Part shown: positions 51,909 through 59,429 of the stretch, one piece after another | Numbering within the stretch: the stretch's first letter is position 1 | How the letters are laid out: the number at the start of each line of letters is the position of its first letter | Position numbers and translations under genes: made by a program | The notes under the pieces: model-generated | Database searches by the model: none | The model's input: the letters and a program-made list of their open reading frames with translations, nothing else | What the model was told of the DNA's origin: nothing | NCBI GenBank assembly: GCA_012520845.1 | Contig: JAAYNL010000015.1 | Location: 62,001 to 126,000, forward strand | Direction: 5' to 3' | From: Thermoplasmatales archaeon | GTDB lineage: Archaea > Thermoplasmatota > Thermoplasmata > Methanomassiliicoccales > Methanomethylophilaceae | DNA length: 64,000 nt

Positions 51909-52055
51909 TTCTCTCCCCTCCCTTACGAAAGGGAGTCGGGGGTATTTGCAACTCTGGGATTTTCGGTTGGTTTTGCCATGGCGGCCACCAATCGTGCCCG
52001 AAAGGGGTCCCCGGCTGATGGCGTGATTAAATAATCGGAGAACGGTCCACGGCCC

Positions 52056-52697
52056 ATGGAGCTCGGGGTCCTCGAATGCCCTTACTGCGGCGGCAACGTA
52101 CGGCTGAACCCGGAAATGGAGGCGGGCGACTGCGCCAGCTGCGGGAAACACATAGTGTCCAAGGAATACCCCGCGATCCTGGAGAAGGTGAGGGCGGACA
52201 GGAAGATGGCCTACGGGTACGTCGTCGAGGCCAAGGGTATCCTGGAATCCAAAAGGAACCCCTTGGGCAAGGACCCGGTGCTGAGGCGGCTTGTGAACGA
52301 GGCGCTGACCCTGGACCCGGGCAACACCGACGCATGGTACCTCAACGCCGCCCTGACCATGTGCGAATCCGGGGTTTGGGACGGGACGTCCGACAACATC
52401 GTGTCCTCCGCCATGGCCATGGAAAACAACAGGCCCGCCAGGTATTTCACGTACTCCGACTGCATGAACGTCAAGAAGGAGGCGGACAAGATCCTGAAGA
52501 AGGTGTCCTCCAAGGTGATGGGCAGCACGGCCTTCCTCATCTTCATACTGTTCTTCGCGATGTTCGCAGGGATACCGATCATGATGGCGGTCGCGGGGGT
52601 CATGCCCTGGTTCGTCGTCGCCATAGTCGTGACGATGGTCCTTTCCATGGCCCTGTTCGTCGGCATCGCGATGGCGCTAGGCAAGGCGTCGCAATGA
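52056..52697 (+). CDS. Zinc-ribbon protein with a helical middle and two C-terminal membrane helices
   Basis: 213 residues. LECPYCGGNVRLNPEMEAGDCASCGKHIV is a zinc ribbon; residues about 45-120 are helical and may form a TPR-like unit (LGKDPVLRRLVNEALTLDPGNTDAWYLNAAL); two hydrophobic helices follow (AFLIFILFFAMFAGIPIMMAVAG and VVAIVVTMVLSMALFVGIAMAL). Not recognised by name. Divergent from the cardiolipin synthase gene. Confidence 0.72.
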   Translation: MELGVLECPYCGGNVRLNPEMEAGDCASCGKHIVSKEYPAILEKVRADRKMAYGYVVEAKGILESKRNPLGKDPVLRRLVNEALTLDPGNTDAWYLNAALTMCESGVWDGTSDNIVSSAMAMENNRPARYFTYSDCMNVKKEADKILKKVSSKVMGSTAFLIFILFFAMFAGIPIMMAVAGVMPWFVVAIVVTMVLSMALFVGIAMALGKASQ

Positions 52698-52730
52698 CGG
52701 CCTCGGCCGGCGCACGTCCGAATATGCTGT

Positions 52731-52777
52731 CGAATCGATTCGAATCGATTCAAATCGATTTGACGATTAAATCGAAT
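52731..52777. repeat. 10-bp tandem repeat CGAATCGATT
   Basis: CGAATCGATT at 52731-52740 and 52741-52750, then CAAATCGATT at 52751-52760, then a looser continuation with ATTAAATCG. Each unit contains the palindrome AATCGATT. It lies in the 119-bp space between the zinc-ribbon membrane protein and the tRNA gene. Confidence 0.7.
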
Positions 52778-52816
52778 AACGTTTGAAGACGGCAATTTAT
52801 AAGCAGGTGAGCAAGG

Positions 52817-52929
52817 TGGTCCCCACCCCCAGATTTGAACTGGGGACCTGCTGATATCGGCGGCTGCACCGGCGCGAGGCCGGGAACACTCTACAGTCAG
52901 CCGCTCTAGCCAGTCTGAGCTAGGTGGGG
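52817..52929 (-). tRNA. tRNA-Tyr (GUA) with a 35-nt intron
   Basis: Acceptor CCCCACC pairs with GGTGGGG; D arm GCTC...GAGC; anticodon stem GCTGA/TCAGC with loop CUGUAG-A, anticodon GUA; T arm CCCAG-TTCAAAT-CTGGG; A73, and CCA is encoded (52819-52817). C1-G72 and A73 are tyrosine identity elements in archaea. The intron occupies 52856-52890, between positions 37 and 38, the canonical archaeal site, and can fold with CCGGC...GCCGG inside and CAGCCGC pairing to the 5' exon. Confidence 0.92.
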
Positions 52930-52988
52930 ACGGGTCTTGATGAAGGATGCATTATTTAATGTATTCGGGTTTTTGAAATTTGGTCATT

Positions 52989-53006
52989 ATAACCCAATTG
53001 GGTTAT
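52989..53006. repeat. 18-bp perfect palindrome ATAACCCAATTGGGTTAT
   Basis: A perfect palindrome in the AT-rich region between tRNA-Tyr and the DUF4143 gene. The AACCCA...TGGGTT core reappears in the 64-bp repeats downstream as AAACCCA-CA-TGGGTTT, so it may be a member of a set of operator sites. Confidence 0.7.
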
Positions 53007-53083
53007 GTATACTTGGTCAAATCAGGACTGTTTTTTTTCACTTCATGTTTTCGTCGGTGTTTTTGTATGTTAATTACATAAAT

Positions 53084-53236
53084 CATCTGGAATTTACAGA
53101 TAATATACATAAACCCACATGGGTTTTTAAGAAAATTTGTAATAACCCATCTGGAATTTGCAGATAATATGCATAAACCCACATGGTTTTTTAAGAAAAT
53201 TTGTAATAATCCATCTGGATTTTGCAGATTATTATA
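53084..53236. repeat. 64-bp tandem direct repeat, two full copies and a partial third
   Basis: Copies begin at CATCTGGA at 53084, 53148 and 53212, exactly 64 bp apart. Copies one and two differ at a few sites, notably TGGGTTTTTAAG versus TGGTTTTTTAAG. Each holds an AAACCCA-CA-TGGGTTT dyad, a TTTTTAAGAAAA segment and an ATCTGG...CAGAT inverted pair. The third copy breaks off about 25 bp before the DUF4143 ATG. Around it (52930-53260) I see no gene; the whole stretch is AT-rich. Confidence 0.85.
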
Positions 53237-53260
53237 TATTCGGATATCCTTCACAGTAAT

Positions 53261-54628
53261 ATGCTTAGAAGAAAGGCCTACGACAAGCTTTTGGAATGGA
53301 AATCCAGAGATCATAAATGCCTACTTGTGAAAGGCCAGAGGCAGGTGGGTAAAACATACATCATTGAGCGATTTGCCAAAGACAACTATAAACACGTTAT
53401 AAGAACAAATCTTGCCGAAGATGAAAAAATGAGAAAGGTGTTCGATGGCAACCTTGACGTGGATACCATAATCAGAGGAATGATGCTTTATAGGAATCCT
53501 GAGGATTTTGTCCCCGGTTCCACGCTGATTTTTCTCGATGAGATTCAGGAGTGTCCACGTGCGCGTTCGGCATTGAAAGCGTTCTCCATCGATGGGCGTT
53601 ATGACGTTATTGCCTCAGGGTCGCTTCTTGGGGTGGTTGGGATGTGGCAGACAGATGGCAAGATACCCCCTCTGCTACCTGTCGGTTATGAAGAACACTT
53701 AACAATGTATTCTCTCGATTTCGAAGAATTTCTATGGGCAAGGGGAATAACTGAGGAATCTGTCAATATTGTTAAAAACTGCATAAGGGAGCGTTTGCCC
53801 ATTGATGGTGCCATGCTTAACGCATTTAGCACGGCGTTCCGCGATTACATGATAGTCGGCGGAATGCCGGCAGCGGTAGCCTCTTTTGCCCAGGAGAAGA
53901 ATTATGCCGCCCCAGGAAAAATTATAACGGAGATTCTCGAAACCTGCAAAAACGACATCAATAGGTATAACACCAAACGGGAGTCCATAAAAACCATTGA
54001 ATGTTTTGATTCCATCCCGGCGCAATTGGCACAATCCAATAAGAAATTCACCTACTCCAGGCTTAGTGGCGAAGGCGCCAGGGCATCCGCTGAAAAGTAT
54101 ATGGAGAATCTCCTATGGATAAAGAATGCGGGATATGGTAACTTTTGTTATGGTTTAAGACAGCCCACGCACCCTGTTGAAGGACAGGTTGACAGAAATT
54201 CATTTAAGGTATATTTGTCAGACACAGGTATGTTGTCTCACATGATGGGGCAAAATGCCATTCGTGCGATATACGAAGGCGACACAGCGTACAACATGGG
54301 CGCCGTCGTGGAAAACGTCGTTGCGGAATGTCTGATGAAATGTGGTTACCCGCCGAGATACTACCGTAAGAGCAGCGGTCCTGCAAGGATGGAAATCGAT
54401 TTTATTTTGAAATTTTACAAGGACATTGTGGCGGTAGAAGTAAAATCTGGGAAAAACAGGGATGCGCCATCACTTTGGAAAATTGCAGAGCATTTCGACA
54501 TCGGTCGTAGGATAATGTTCGCCGATTCCAACATAAGCGTGGACGCGGAAGGCATTGAAACGTACCCGTTGTTCGCCGCCGCCTTCGCGGACTGCCTCGA
54601 ACCGCGGTGGGAGATGCCCCAATTTTGA
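53261..54628 (+). CDS. AAA ATPase with DUF4143 domain
   Basis: 455 residues. Walker A VKGQRQVGKT at 25-32, Walker B STLIFLDEIQE, and the C-terminal DUF4143/PD-(D/E)xK-like region with EIDFILKFYKDIVAVEVKSG (Asp, Glu-x-Lys). This family is widespread in archaea and gut microbes and its job is unknown; mobile or toxin-defence links have been suggested. Codon use is clearly richer in A/T than its neighbours, implying horizontal transfer. ATG 53261 lies right after the repeat tract; the next gene is convergent, 1 bp away. Confidence 0.85.
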   Translation: MLRRKAYDKLLEWKSRDHKCLLVKGQRQVGKTYIIERFAKDNYKHVIRTNLAEDEKMRKVFDGNLDVDTIIRGMMLYRNPEDFVPGSTLIFLDEIQECPRARSALKAFSIDGRYDVIASGSLLGVVGMWQTDGKIPPLLPVGYEEHLTMYSLDFEEFLWARGITEESVNIVKNCIRERLPIDGAMLNAFSTAFRDYMIVGGMPAAVASFAQEKNYAAPGKIITEILETCKNDINRYNTKRESIKTIECFDSIPAQLAQSNKKFTYSRLSGEGARASAEKYMENLLWIKNAGYGNFCYGLRQPTHPVEGQVDRNSFKVYLSDTGMLSHMMGQNAIRAIYEGDTAYNMGAVVENVVAECLMKCGYPPRYYRKSSGPARMEIDFILKFYKDIVAVEVKSGKNRDAPSLWKIAEHFDIGRRIMFADSNISVDAEGIETYPLFAAAFADCLEPRWEMPQF

Positions 54629-54629
54629 A

Positions 54630-55382
54630 TCAACCGATGTAGCCGAGGTCGCCGCTGTCCGTCTTCTCGTTCTCGGCGATGTGGGCCGCAAGCTCGTCGA
54701 TGTGCCTGGCCATCTCCTCGAACATCGTCTTGTCGATCTCGAAGCCGATGAGCTTCTCCAGCACCTCCACGACGGCCAGGGCGCTCTTGTGGTCCACGAA
54801 GTGGCCGGAGGTCTCGCCCATGAGGCACGCGCTCGGTATGCCGGCGATCTTGCCGAATCCTAGGAACAGCCCGCTGGCGCCGACGATCCCGGCGCCCGGC
54901 TCGCCCATGGAGAAAACGACGCCCGCCTCCTCAAGCTCCGGTTTCATGCCGGCGTCGGAGACGGCGCCCAGCACCCTGGGGCATTCGGAGATGAGGCCGG
55001 TGCCGTAGCCGCCCAGGGTGTAGATGCGCGAGACCCCGATCTTCAGGAAGACGTCTTCCATCATCTCCTTGCAGACCTCGTACTGCCCGTCGGGGGTGAG
55101 GCCCTGGCAGTCGCCCAGCAGGAACACCAGGTCGTGGCCGCCGACGTCCTTGGCGTACCACAGCTCGTTGGACGCCAGGCTCGCGACGCACTCCCCGTCC
55201 AGCGTCGCCTGGGGCGGGAAGTGTTTGGAGTACACGGTCACGAAAAGCTTCGCGCCGAACACCTCGGCCAGGTGGTCGGCGACTGTCTTGCCGACGTTCC
55301 CGATCCCGGGGAGGCCCTCCAGAAGGATTGGGTCCTTCAGCTTGGGCTTACTGTGCACCACCACGGTATTTGCCGTTCTCAC
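54630..55382 (-). CDS. PAC2-family proteasome-assembly-chaperone-like protein
   Basis: 250 residues. LLEGLPGIGNVGKTVADHL, VFLLGDCQG, YTLGGYGTG and GASGLFLGFGKIAGIPSACLMGETSGHF are the archaeal PAC2/COG1938 pattern. Eukaryotic relatives help assemble the proteasome; archaeal function is not proven. The GTG at 55382 is preceded by GGAGG six bases away, which sits inside nop10, giving a 35-bp overlap. Last gene of the L44e-S27e-aIF2-alpha-Nop10 operon. Confidence 0.85.
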   Translation of the reverse strand: MRTANTVVVHSKPKLKDPILLEGLPGIGNVGKTVADHLAEVFGAKLFVTVYSKHFPPQATLDGECVASLASNELWYAKDVGGHDLVFLLGDCQGLTPDGQYEVCKEMMEDVFLKIGVSRIYTLGGYGTGLISECPRVLGAVSDAGMKPELEEAGVVFSMGEPGAGIVGASGLFLGFGKIAGIPSACLMGETSGHFVDHKSALAVVEVLEKLIGFEIDKTMFEEMARHIDELAAHIAENEKTDSGDLGYIG

Positions 55383-55539
55383 CGTATTCCTCCTCTATCC
55401 CGATCCTTCTGTATTTGCCGTACCTGTCGTCGGGGGAAAACCTTGCCGGGTGGGCCGTGCGGCTCCTCCCGCCGCATCCCGGGCACGTTTCGGACATGGT
55501 GTAGGAGCCGCAACGCCCGCAGACCCTGATCTCGGCCAC
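55348..55539 (-). CDS. nop10: H/ACA ribonucleoprotein subunit Nop10
   Basis: 63 residues. MAEIRVCGRCGSYTM and CPGCGG give the four-cysteine zinc ribbon; HPARFSPDDRYGKYRR is the universal Nop10 motif contacting Cbf5. Scaffold of the pseudouridylation particle. Overlaps the PAC2-like gene downstream and starts 4 bp after the aIF2-alpha stop, matching the archaeal order L44e-S27e-aIF2a-Nop10. Confidence 0.95.
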   Translation of the reverse strand: MAEIRVCGRCGSYTMSETCPGCGGRSRTAHPARFSPDDRYGKYRRIGIEEEYGENGKYRGGAQ

Positions 55540-55543
55540 CGGC

Positions 55544-56320
55544 TCACCTCGCGAAGGAGGCTTCCCCTCCGGAGGCCAGGACGGAATCCATCGCCGTGGT
55601 GGAGACGTTCTTCAGGATTTCCTCCGCGATTTTGTAATTGTCGGCCTTCACGTGAATCCTGTACTTGGGGCAGCCGACGCAGGTTATCTCGACCTCGCCC
55701 TCCTCCCCCGCGGCGCCGAGGCCCTCCATGAGAGCCTTCCTGATGATTTCCACGCCGTCGGGCTCGTAGGACCTCATGGTCATGACGCCGCTGATTTCCA
55801 CGTAGGGCGGCACGATGTTCTCTATGGCGACGGTGACGAAGGCGTCGACCCAGTCGTCGTCGTAGTATGACCTGAACTCCTCCTGGTCCACGGCCACGCT
55901 CTCGAAGGCGTGGTACAGGGTGCCGTAGGCCTCCAGCAGCTCGGCGGCGAAGGCCTTCCACGCCTCGTCCACGGACATGGAGCATGCCTCGGCCACGATT
56001 TCCACGAGTTTCTCGGCCTTGTTCTCGTTCTTCCACTGCTGGATCTTCTCGCGTTTCTGGTGTTCGTTGACGCTCTTGAGGGAGAGGTCGATGTGGCCCT
56101 TGGAGTGATCGGTGTCCAGGACCTTGCAGACGATTTTCTGGCCTTCCCTGATGTAGTCCCTGATGTACTTTACCCAGCCCGTGGCCACGTCCCTCACGTG
56201 GACGAAGCCCTCCTTGCCGTCGTATTCGTCGAGCGTGACGAAGGCGCCGAAGTTGCGCACGTTGGACACGCTGCACACGACGAGCTCCCCGATTTCCGGG
56301 TAGCCTTTGGAACGGGACAT
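55544..56320 (-). CDS. eif2a: Translation initiation factor aIF2 subunit alpha
   Basis: 258 residues. N-terminal S1 domain with ELVVCSVSNVRNFGAFVTLDEYDGKEGFVHVRDVA, helical middle (EACSMSVDEAWKAFAAELL), C-terminal alpha/beta domain (CPKYRIHVKADNYKIAEEIL). Binds the gamma subunit and initiator tRNA. The ATG at 56320 overlaps the S27e stop by one base (TGATG). Confidence 0.96.
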   Translation of the reverse strand: MSRSKGYPEIGELVVCSVSNVRNFGAFVTLDEYDGKEGFVHVRDVATGWVKYIRDYIREGQKIVCKVLDTDHSKGHIDLSLKSVNEHQKREKIQQWKNENKAEKLVEIVAEACSMSVDEAWKAFAAELLEAYGTLYHAFESVAVDQEEFRSYYDDDWVDAFVTVAIENIVPPYVEISGVMTMRSYEPDGVEIIRKALMEGLGAAGEEGEVEITCVGCPKYRIHVKADNYKIAEEILKNVSTTAMDSVLASGGEASFAR

Positions 56321-56487
56321 CAGCCTACGACCTCTACGACCTCACCGTTGATGAGGCCGACGCCGCCCCTGGGGGTCACAAGGGTGGTGCCGCAGACGTG
56401 GCACGTGACCACGGAGGCGGCCTTCCTGAAAGCGATTTGCTCGCTGGAGCAGTCCGGGCATTTTATCTTGACGAAATCGCCGGCCAT
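56320..56487 (-). CDS. rps27e: Small ribosomal subunit protein S27e (eS27)
   Basis: 55 residues. The zinc ribbon is complete: FVKIKCPDCSSEQIAF and VVTCHVCGTTLVTPRGG. Start MAGDFVKIK at 56487, 5 bp after the L44e stop. Second gene of the operon. Confidence 0.95.
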   Translation of the reverse strand: MAGDFVKIKCPDCSSEQIAFRKAASVVTCHVCGTTLVTPRGGVGLINGEVVEVVG

Positions 56488-56492
56488 GCGAA

Positions 56493-56771
56493 TCACTCCG
56501 TGAGCTCGAATTTCTTGGCCCTCTGGCACGCCTTGAGGTGCGCCTTTTTGCAGCCGGTGCACCTGTACCTGAGGTTCACTCTCTTCGTGGGCTTCTCCCT
56601 GCCTTCCGGCTTGGGCCTGGGGAAACCGCCGTAACCGGCGGTGACCCTCCTGAATCTCCTCTGGCCCCACTTGAGCTCGCTGGCCTTCCTCTTCCTGACC
56701 CTCTCCACGTCGTGGCTCGTGTGGGTCCCGCAGTGGGGGCAATAGGTTTTGATCGATCTTGGCATTTTCAT
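56493..56771 (-). CDS. rpl44e: Large ribosomal subunit protein L44e (eL42)
   Basis: 92 residues. [23 protein letters not shown] and [22 protein letters not shown] are hallmarks, including the GGFPRPKP loop near the E-site. First gene of the operon; a TATA-like CTATAAATAG lies near 56826 on this strand. An ATG two codons in (56765) could also be the start. Confidence 0.96.
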   Translation of the reverse strand: MKMPRSIKTYCPHCGTHTSHDVERVRKRKASELKWGQRRFRRVTAGYGGFPRPKPEGREKPTKRVNLRYRCTGCKKAHLKACQRAKKFELTE

Positions 56772-56786
56772 GTCTGCGTTCGCCTC

Positions 56787-56830
56787 CCTATAATAGGTAA
56801 CGGGCTTGCTAATAACGAAGCCCTATTTAT
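56787..56830 (-). promoter_or_regulatory. Promoter of the L44e operon
   Basis: TATA-like TCTATAAATAGGG around 56830-56818 (minus strand), followed towards the gene by a perfect small dyad CCTAT-A-ATAGG at 56787-56797 in the expected leader, 16 bp before the ATG. Confidence 0.45.
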
Positions 56831-56845
56831 AGACAACACCCGGGC

Positions 56846-57514
56846 TCACTCGCCCATCTTGGTTATCGAGCCGTCTTTCCTGGACACGAGCACGGTCGTG
56901 GCGACGTCGAGGAACAGGCCGTTGTCGATCACCCCGGGGACGGTGTTGACGGCCGCCTCGAGCCAGTGGGGCTTGTCGATGGGCCCGAACCCGCAGTCGT
57001 AGATCAGGTTGCCGCAGTCCGTCGCGAACGGTTCGTCGCCCGACATCCTCAGGACGGGTTCGCACCCGAGCCTGGCGAGGGCGGCGGCGGTCTTGGTGTG
57101 GCCGAAGCGCAGCACCTCCACGGGCAACGGGCTCCTGGTGCCCAACGTATCCACGAGCTTCGATTCGTCGACGACGATGACCACGGCCTTCGACGCCGCC
57201 GCGACAACCTTCTCCATGAGTAGCGCGCCGCCCAGCCCCTTGACCAGGTACATCTCCGGGCTGACCTCGTCGGCGCCGTCGATGGTCAGATCCAGGTAGG
57301 GCACCTCGTTCAGGTCCACCACCTCTATCCCGAGGCCCAGGGCCTGGCTCCTGCTCTTCACCGAGGTGGCGACGCACGTGAGGGACATGCCGTCCTCGAC
57401 GAGTTCCCCGATTTTGTTTATCGCGTGGTACGCCGTGGAACCCGTACCCAGGCCGACCCTCATGCCGTCCTTGACGTAATCGGTCACGGCCTTTTCGGCC
57501 ACCAATTTTTTCAT
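56846..57514 (-). CDS. rpiA: Ribose-5-phosphate isomerase A
   Basis: 222 residues. VGLGTGSTAYHAI, TSVKSRSQALGLG, DLTIDGADEVSP, LVKGLGGALLMEKVVA (catalytic region), VIVVDESKLV and NGLFLD are all RpiA motifs. Interconverts ribose-5- and ribulose-5-phosphate. ATG 57514 is preferred; a TTG at 57529 overlaps the upstream stop (TTGA) and would add five residues. Operon partner of the creatininase-family gene. Confidence 0.94.
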   Translation of the reverse strand: MKKLVAEKAVTDYVKDGMRVGLGTGSTAYHAINKIGELVEDGMSLTCVATSVKSRSQALGLGIEVVDLNEVPYLDLTIDGADEVSPEMYLVKGLGGALLMEKVVAAASKAVVIVVDESKLVDTLGTRSPLPVEVLRFGHTKTAAALARLGCEPVLRMSGDEPFATDCGNLIYDCGFGPIDKPHWLEAAVNTVPGVIDNGLFLDVATTVLVSRKDGSITKMGE

Positions 57515-57525
57515 CTCGTCCTCGT

Positions 57526-58233
57526 TCAAAGCAAATCCCTGCGTATGACGCCAACGATGGAGTCGATGATATAACTGTTGATTTCCCGGCCCAGTTCCGC
57601 GGAGGCGGGCCCGGTGTCCCCGGCCATGCCCTCGGGGAAGCACACCGAGGCGTCCCTGACCACCAGGGAGCCGGTGGACGAATAGGTGCCCACCGGCCTG
57701 TCGGCCGTCACGGCCTCGGGTTTTATGTCCAGCATCCGAGACGTTTCGACCAGGCCGCCGTGGCCGTCCCCGGCGAGGTCCCTCACCTTGGGGTGGGACG
57801 CGCCGACGTCGTACTCCGACACGAGGGAGACCTTCATGTCGCATGCGTCGACGACGTCCTTGCAACCTTCCTTTATGGCGCAAAGGTGTGAAGACCCAGC
57901 GTGTCCCGAAAGTATCATCGCCGCCCTCACCCCGTCCCCGTGCAGCGCGGTCAGAACGTCCCGGGTGAAGGCCCTGACGGTGTCGAAGGCCAGCCAGATC
58001 GTGCCGGGCATGTTCTTGGTTGACGAATGGTTGCCGTAGGGCATCGCCGGGGCTACGAGGACGTTCCCCATCCTCTCCGCCACGGCGTCGGCCACGTGCG
58101 CCGGCTGGAAGGTGTCGGTGCCCAGGGGCAGGTGCGCCCCGTGGGCCTCGGTCGCCCCGAAGGGGAGTATCACGACGCACCCTTCCGCCACCTTGCGGCG
58201 GAAGGCGTCCCTGGTCATGTCCTCGATTCTCAT
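57526..58233 (-). CDS. Creatininase-family amidohydrolase (possible ArfB)
   Basis: 235 residues. Metal-binding pattern LPFGATEAHGAHLPLGTDTFQ, LSGHAGSSHL, DGHGGLVETS. In methanogens one member, ArfB, deformylates the product of GTP cyclohydrolase III in riboflavin/F420 synthesis; others act elsewhere (for example mycofactocin or creatinine). Lies upstream of rpiA on the same strand. Exact subfamily is inferred. Confidence 0.77.
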   Translation of the reverse strand: MRIEDMTRDAFRRKVAEGCVVILPFGATEAHGAHLPLGTDTFQPAHVADAVAERMGNVLVAPAMPYGNHSSTKNMPGTIWLAFDTVRAFTRDVLTALHGDGVRAAMILSGHAGSSHLCAIKEGCKDVVDACDMKVSLVSEYDVGASHPKVRDLAGDGHGGLVETSRMLDIKPEAVTADRPVGTYSSTGSLVVRDASVCFPEGMAGDTGPASAELGREINSYIIDSIVGVIRRDLL

Positions 58234-58283
58234 GCGCCCCCATCGGCGCGAAGTGGTTTAAACTGTCGCGTGGATGGCCATGC

Positions 58284-58964
58284 ATGAGGCTGGCTTCCCT
58301 GTTTTCCGGCGGAAAGGATTCCGCCTTCGCAACCTACGTTGTGGAACAGATGGGCCACGACATCCCGTACCTGGTGACCGTCGACCCGGGGGAGGACTCC
58401 CATATGTTCCACGTCCCCAATCTGTCGCTGGTGCCGCTGATGGCGGAATCGATGGGCAAGGAATGCGTCATGGCGCGCAGCGACGGCACGCCAGGGGGGG
58501 ACACGGAAGCGATGGTTTCCGCCCTGTCGGGGTTGGACGTGGACGGGGTGGTCAACGGCGCCATACTCTCCGGCTACCAATGGGAGCGGGTCAACGCCGT
58601 TTGCGGCGATCTGGGTCTGATGGTTTTCTCGCCACTGTGGAGGAAAAGCCAGGAAACGGTCTACCGGGAAATCCTTGATTCGGGAATCGACGCAATCGTC
58701 GTGGCCACCGCCGCCGAGGGCCTCGGCAGGGGATGGCTGGGCAGGAAGCTGGACGCCGAGGCCGGGAGGGAACTCGCGGAGCTGCGCGAAACCCGGGGCA
58801 TAAGCGTGACCGGGGAGGGCGGCGAATACGAATCGCTCACCCTGGATTCCCCGCTGTTCTCCAGGCCGCTCGTCGTCGAGTCCTACGAAATCAGGGGCGG
58901 CAGGAGGTGGGGCGCCATGGAGGTCACCTCGGCGACCCTCGGTGACAGGAAGTCACAGGCCTAA
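58284..58964 (+). CDS. dph6: Diphthine-ammonia ligase-like ATP pyrophosphatase (Dph6)
   Basis: 226 residues. N-terminal PP-loop LFSGGKDSAFATYV, GAILSGYQWERVN, SPLWRKSQE and GEGGEYESLTLDSPLF match the archaeal Dph6/MJ0570-like family that completes diphthamide on EF-2. The ATG at 58284 gives MRLASLFSGGKDS, the usual N-terminus. Divergent from the creatininase-family gene; its last 12 bp overlap the convergent peroxiredoxin end. Confidence 0.82.
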   Translation: MRLASLFSGGKDSAFATYVVEQMGHDIPYLVTVDPGEDSHMFHVPNLSLVPLMAESMGKECVMARSDGTPGGDTEAMVSALSGLDVDGVVNGAILSGYQWERVNAVCGDLGLMVFSPLWRKSQETVYREILDSGIDAIVVATAAEGLGRGWLGRKLDAEAGRELAELRETRGISVTGEGGEYESLTLDSPLFSRPLVVESYEIRGGRRWGAMEVTSATLGDRKSQA

Positions 58965-59429
58965 GCCCTTCCTCACGCCATCGACGATTTCGCCCACCTC
59001 GGGCAGTTCCTTGGGCACGGAAGCGCGCCAGACGTATTTGATCAGGCCGTCGGTGCCCACGACGAAAATCTCCCTGTTGGTGAAGCCGGAGACCATGTGG
59101 CCCGGGCCGACTATCGCACCGTATTCCTTCGCGACCTTCTTGCCGTCGTCGAACAGCAGCTCGAAGGGGATGTGCAGCCTTTCCTTGAAGGACACGTGGC
59201 TTTCCAGGCTGTCGGAGTTGATGCCGACGTACCTCACGCCCGTCTCCTCGAAGAGGTGGAACGACTCGATGAATTTGCCCATGTAGTTCATGCAGTTGAG
59301 ACCGAAGTCCCCCACGTAGAAGTTGAGAAGGACCGGCCCCTCGGCCAGGGCCTTGCCGAGGTCGAAGGTGCCGTCCGTGGATTGCAGGGTGAAACCCGGG
59401 GCCTTGTCCCCGACGGATAGTTTTGACAT
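58953..59429 (-). CDS. Peroxiredoxin, probably expressed from its own internal start
   Basis: 158 residues if started at ATG 59429. LSVGDKAPGFTLQSTDGTFDLGKAL, LLNFYVGDFGLNCMNYMGKF with the likely peroxidatic Cys46, and GINSDSLESHVSFKERLHIPFELLFD identify an AhpC/TSA-family peroxidase. A TATA-like AAATATATAA at 59462-59453 is about 26 bp upstream, fitting a leaderless message. The same frame is open without stop into the helicase gene upstream, so it could also be made as a C-terminal domain of that protein. Confidence 0.8.
   Translation of the reverse strand: MSKLSVGDKAPGFTLQSTDGTFDLGKALAEGPVLLNFYVGDFGLNCMNYMGKFIESFHLFEETGVRYVGINSDSLESHVSFKERLHIPFELLFDDGKKVAKEYGAIVGPGHMVSGFTNREIFVVGTDGLIKYVWRASVPKELPEVGEIVDGVRKGLGL

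Noticed and set aside
52817-52929. tRNA-Pyl, expected in some methanogens of this type
   Set aside because: The anticodon is GUA, the D arm is normal size and the acceptor has C1-G72; it is tRNA-Tyr.
53084-53236. CRISPR array
   Set aside because: The 64-bp units are directly contiguous with no unique spacers, and no cas genes are near.
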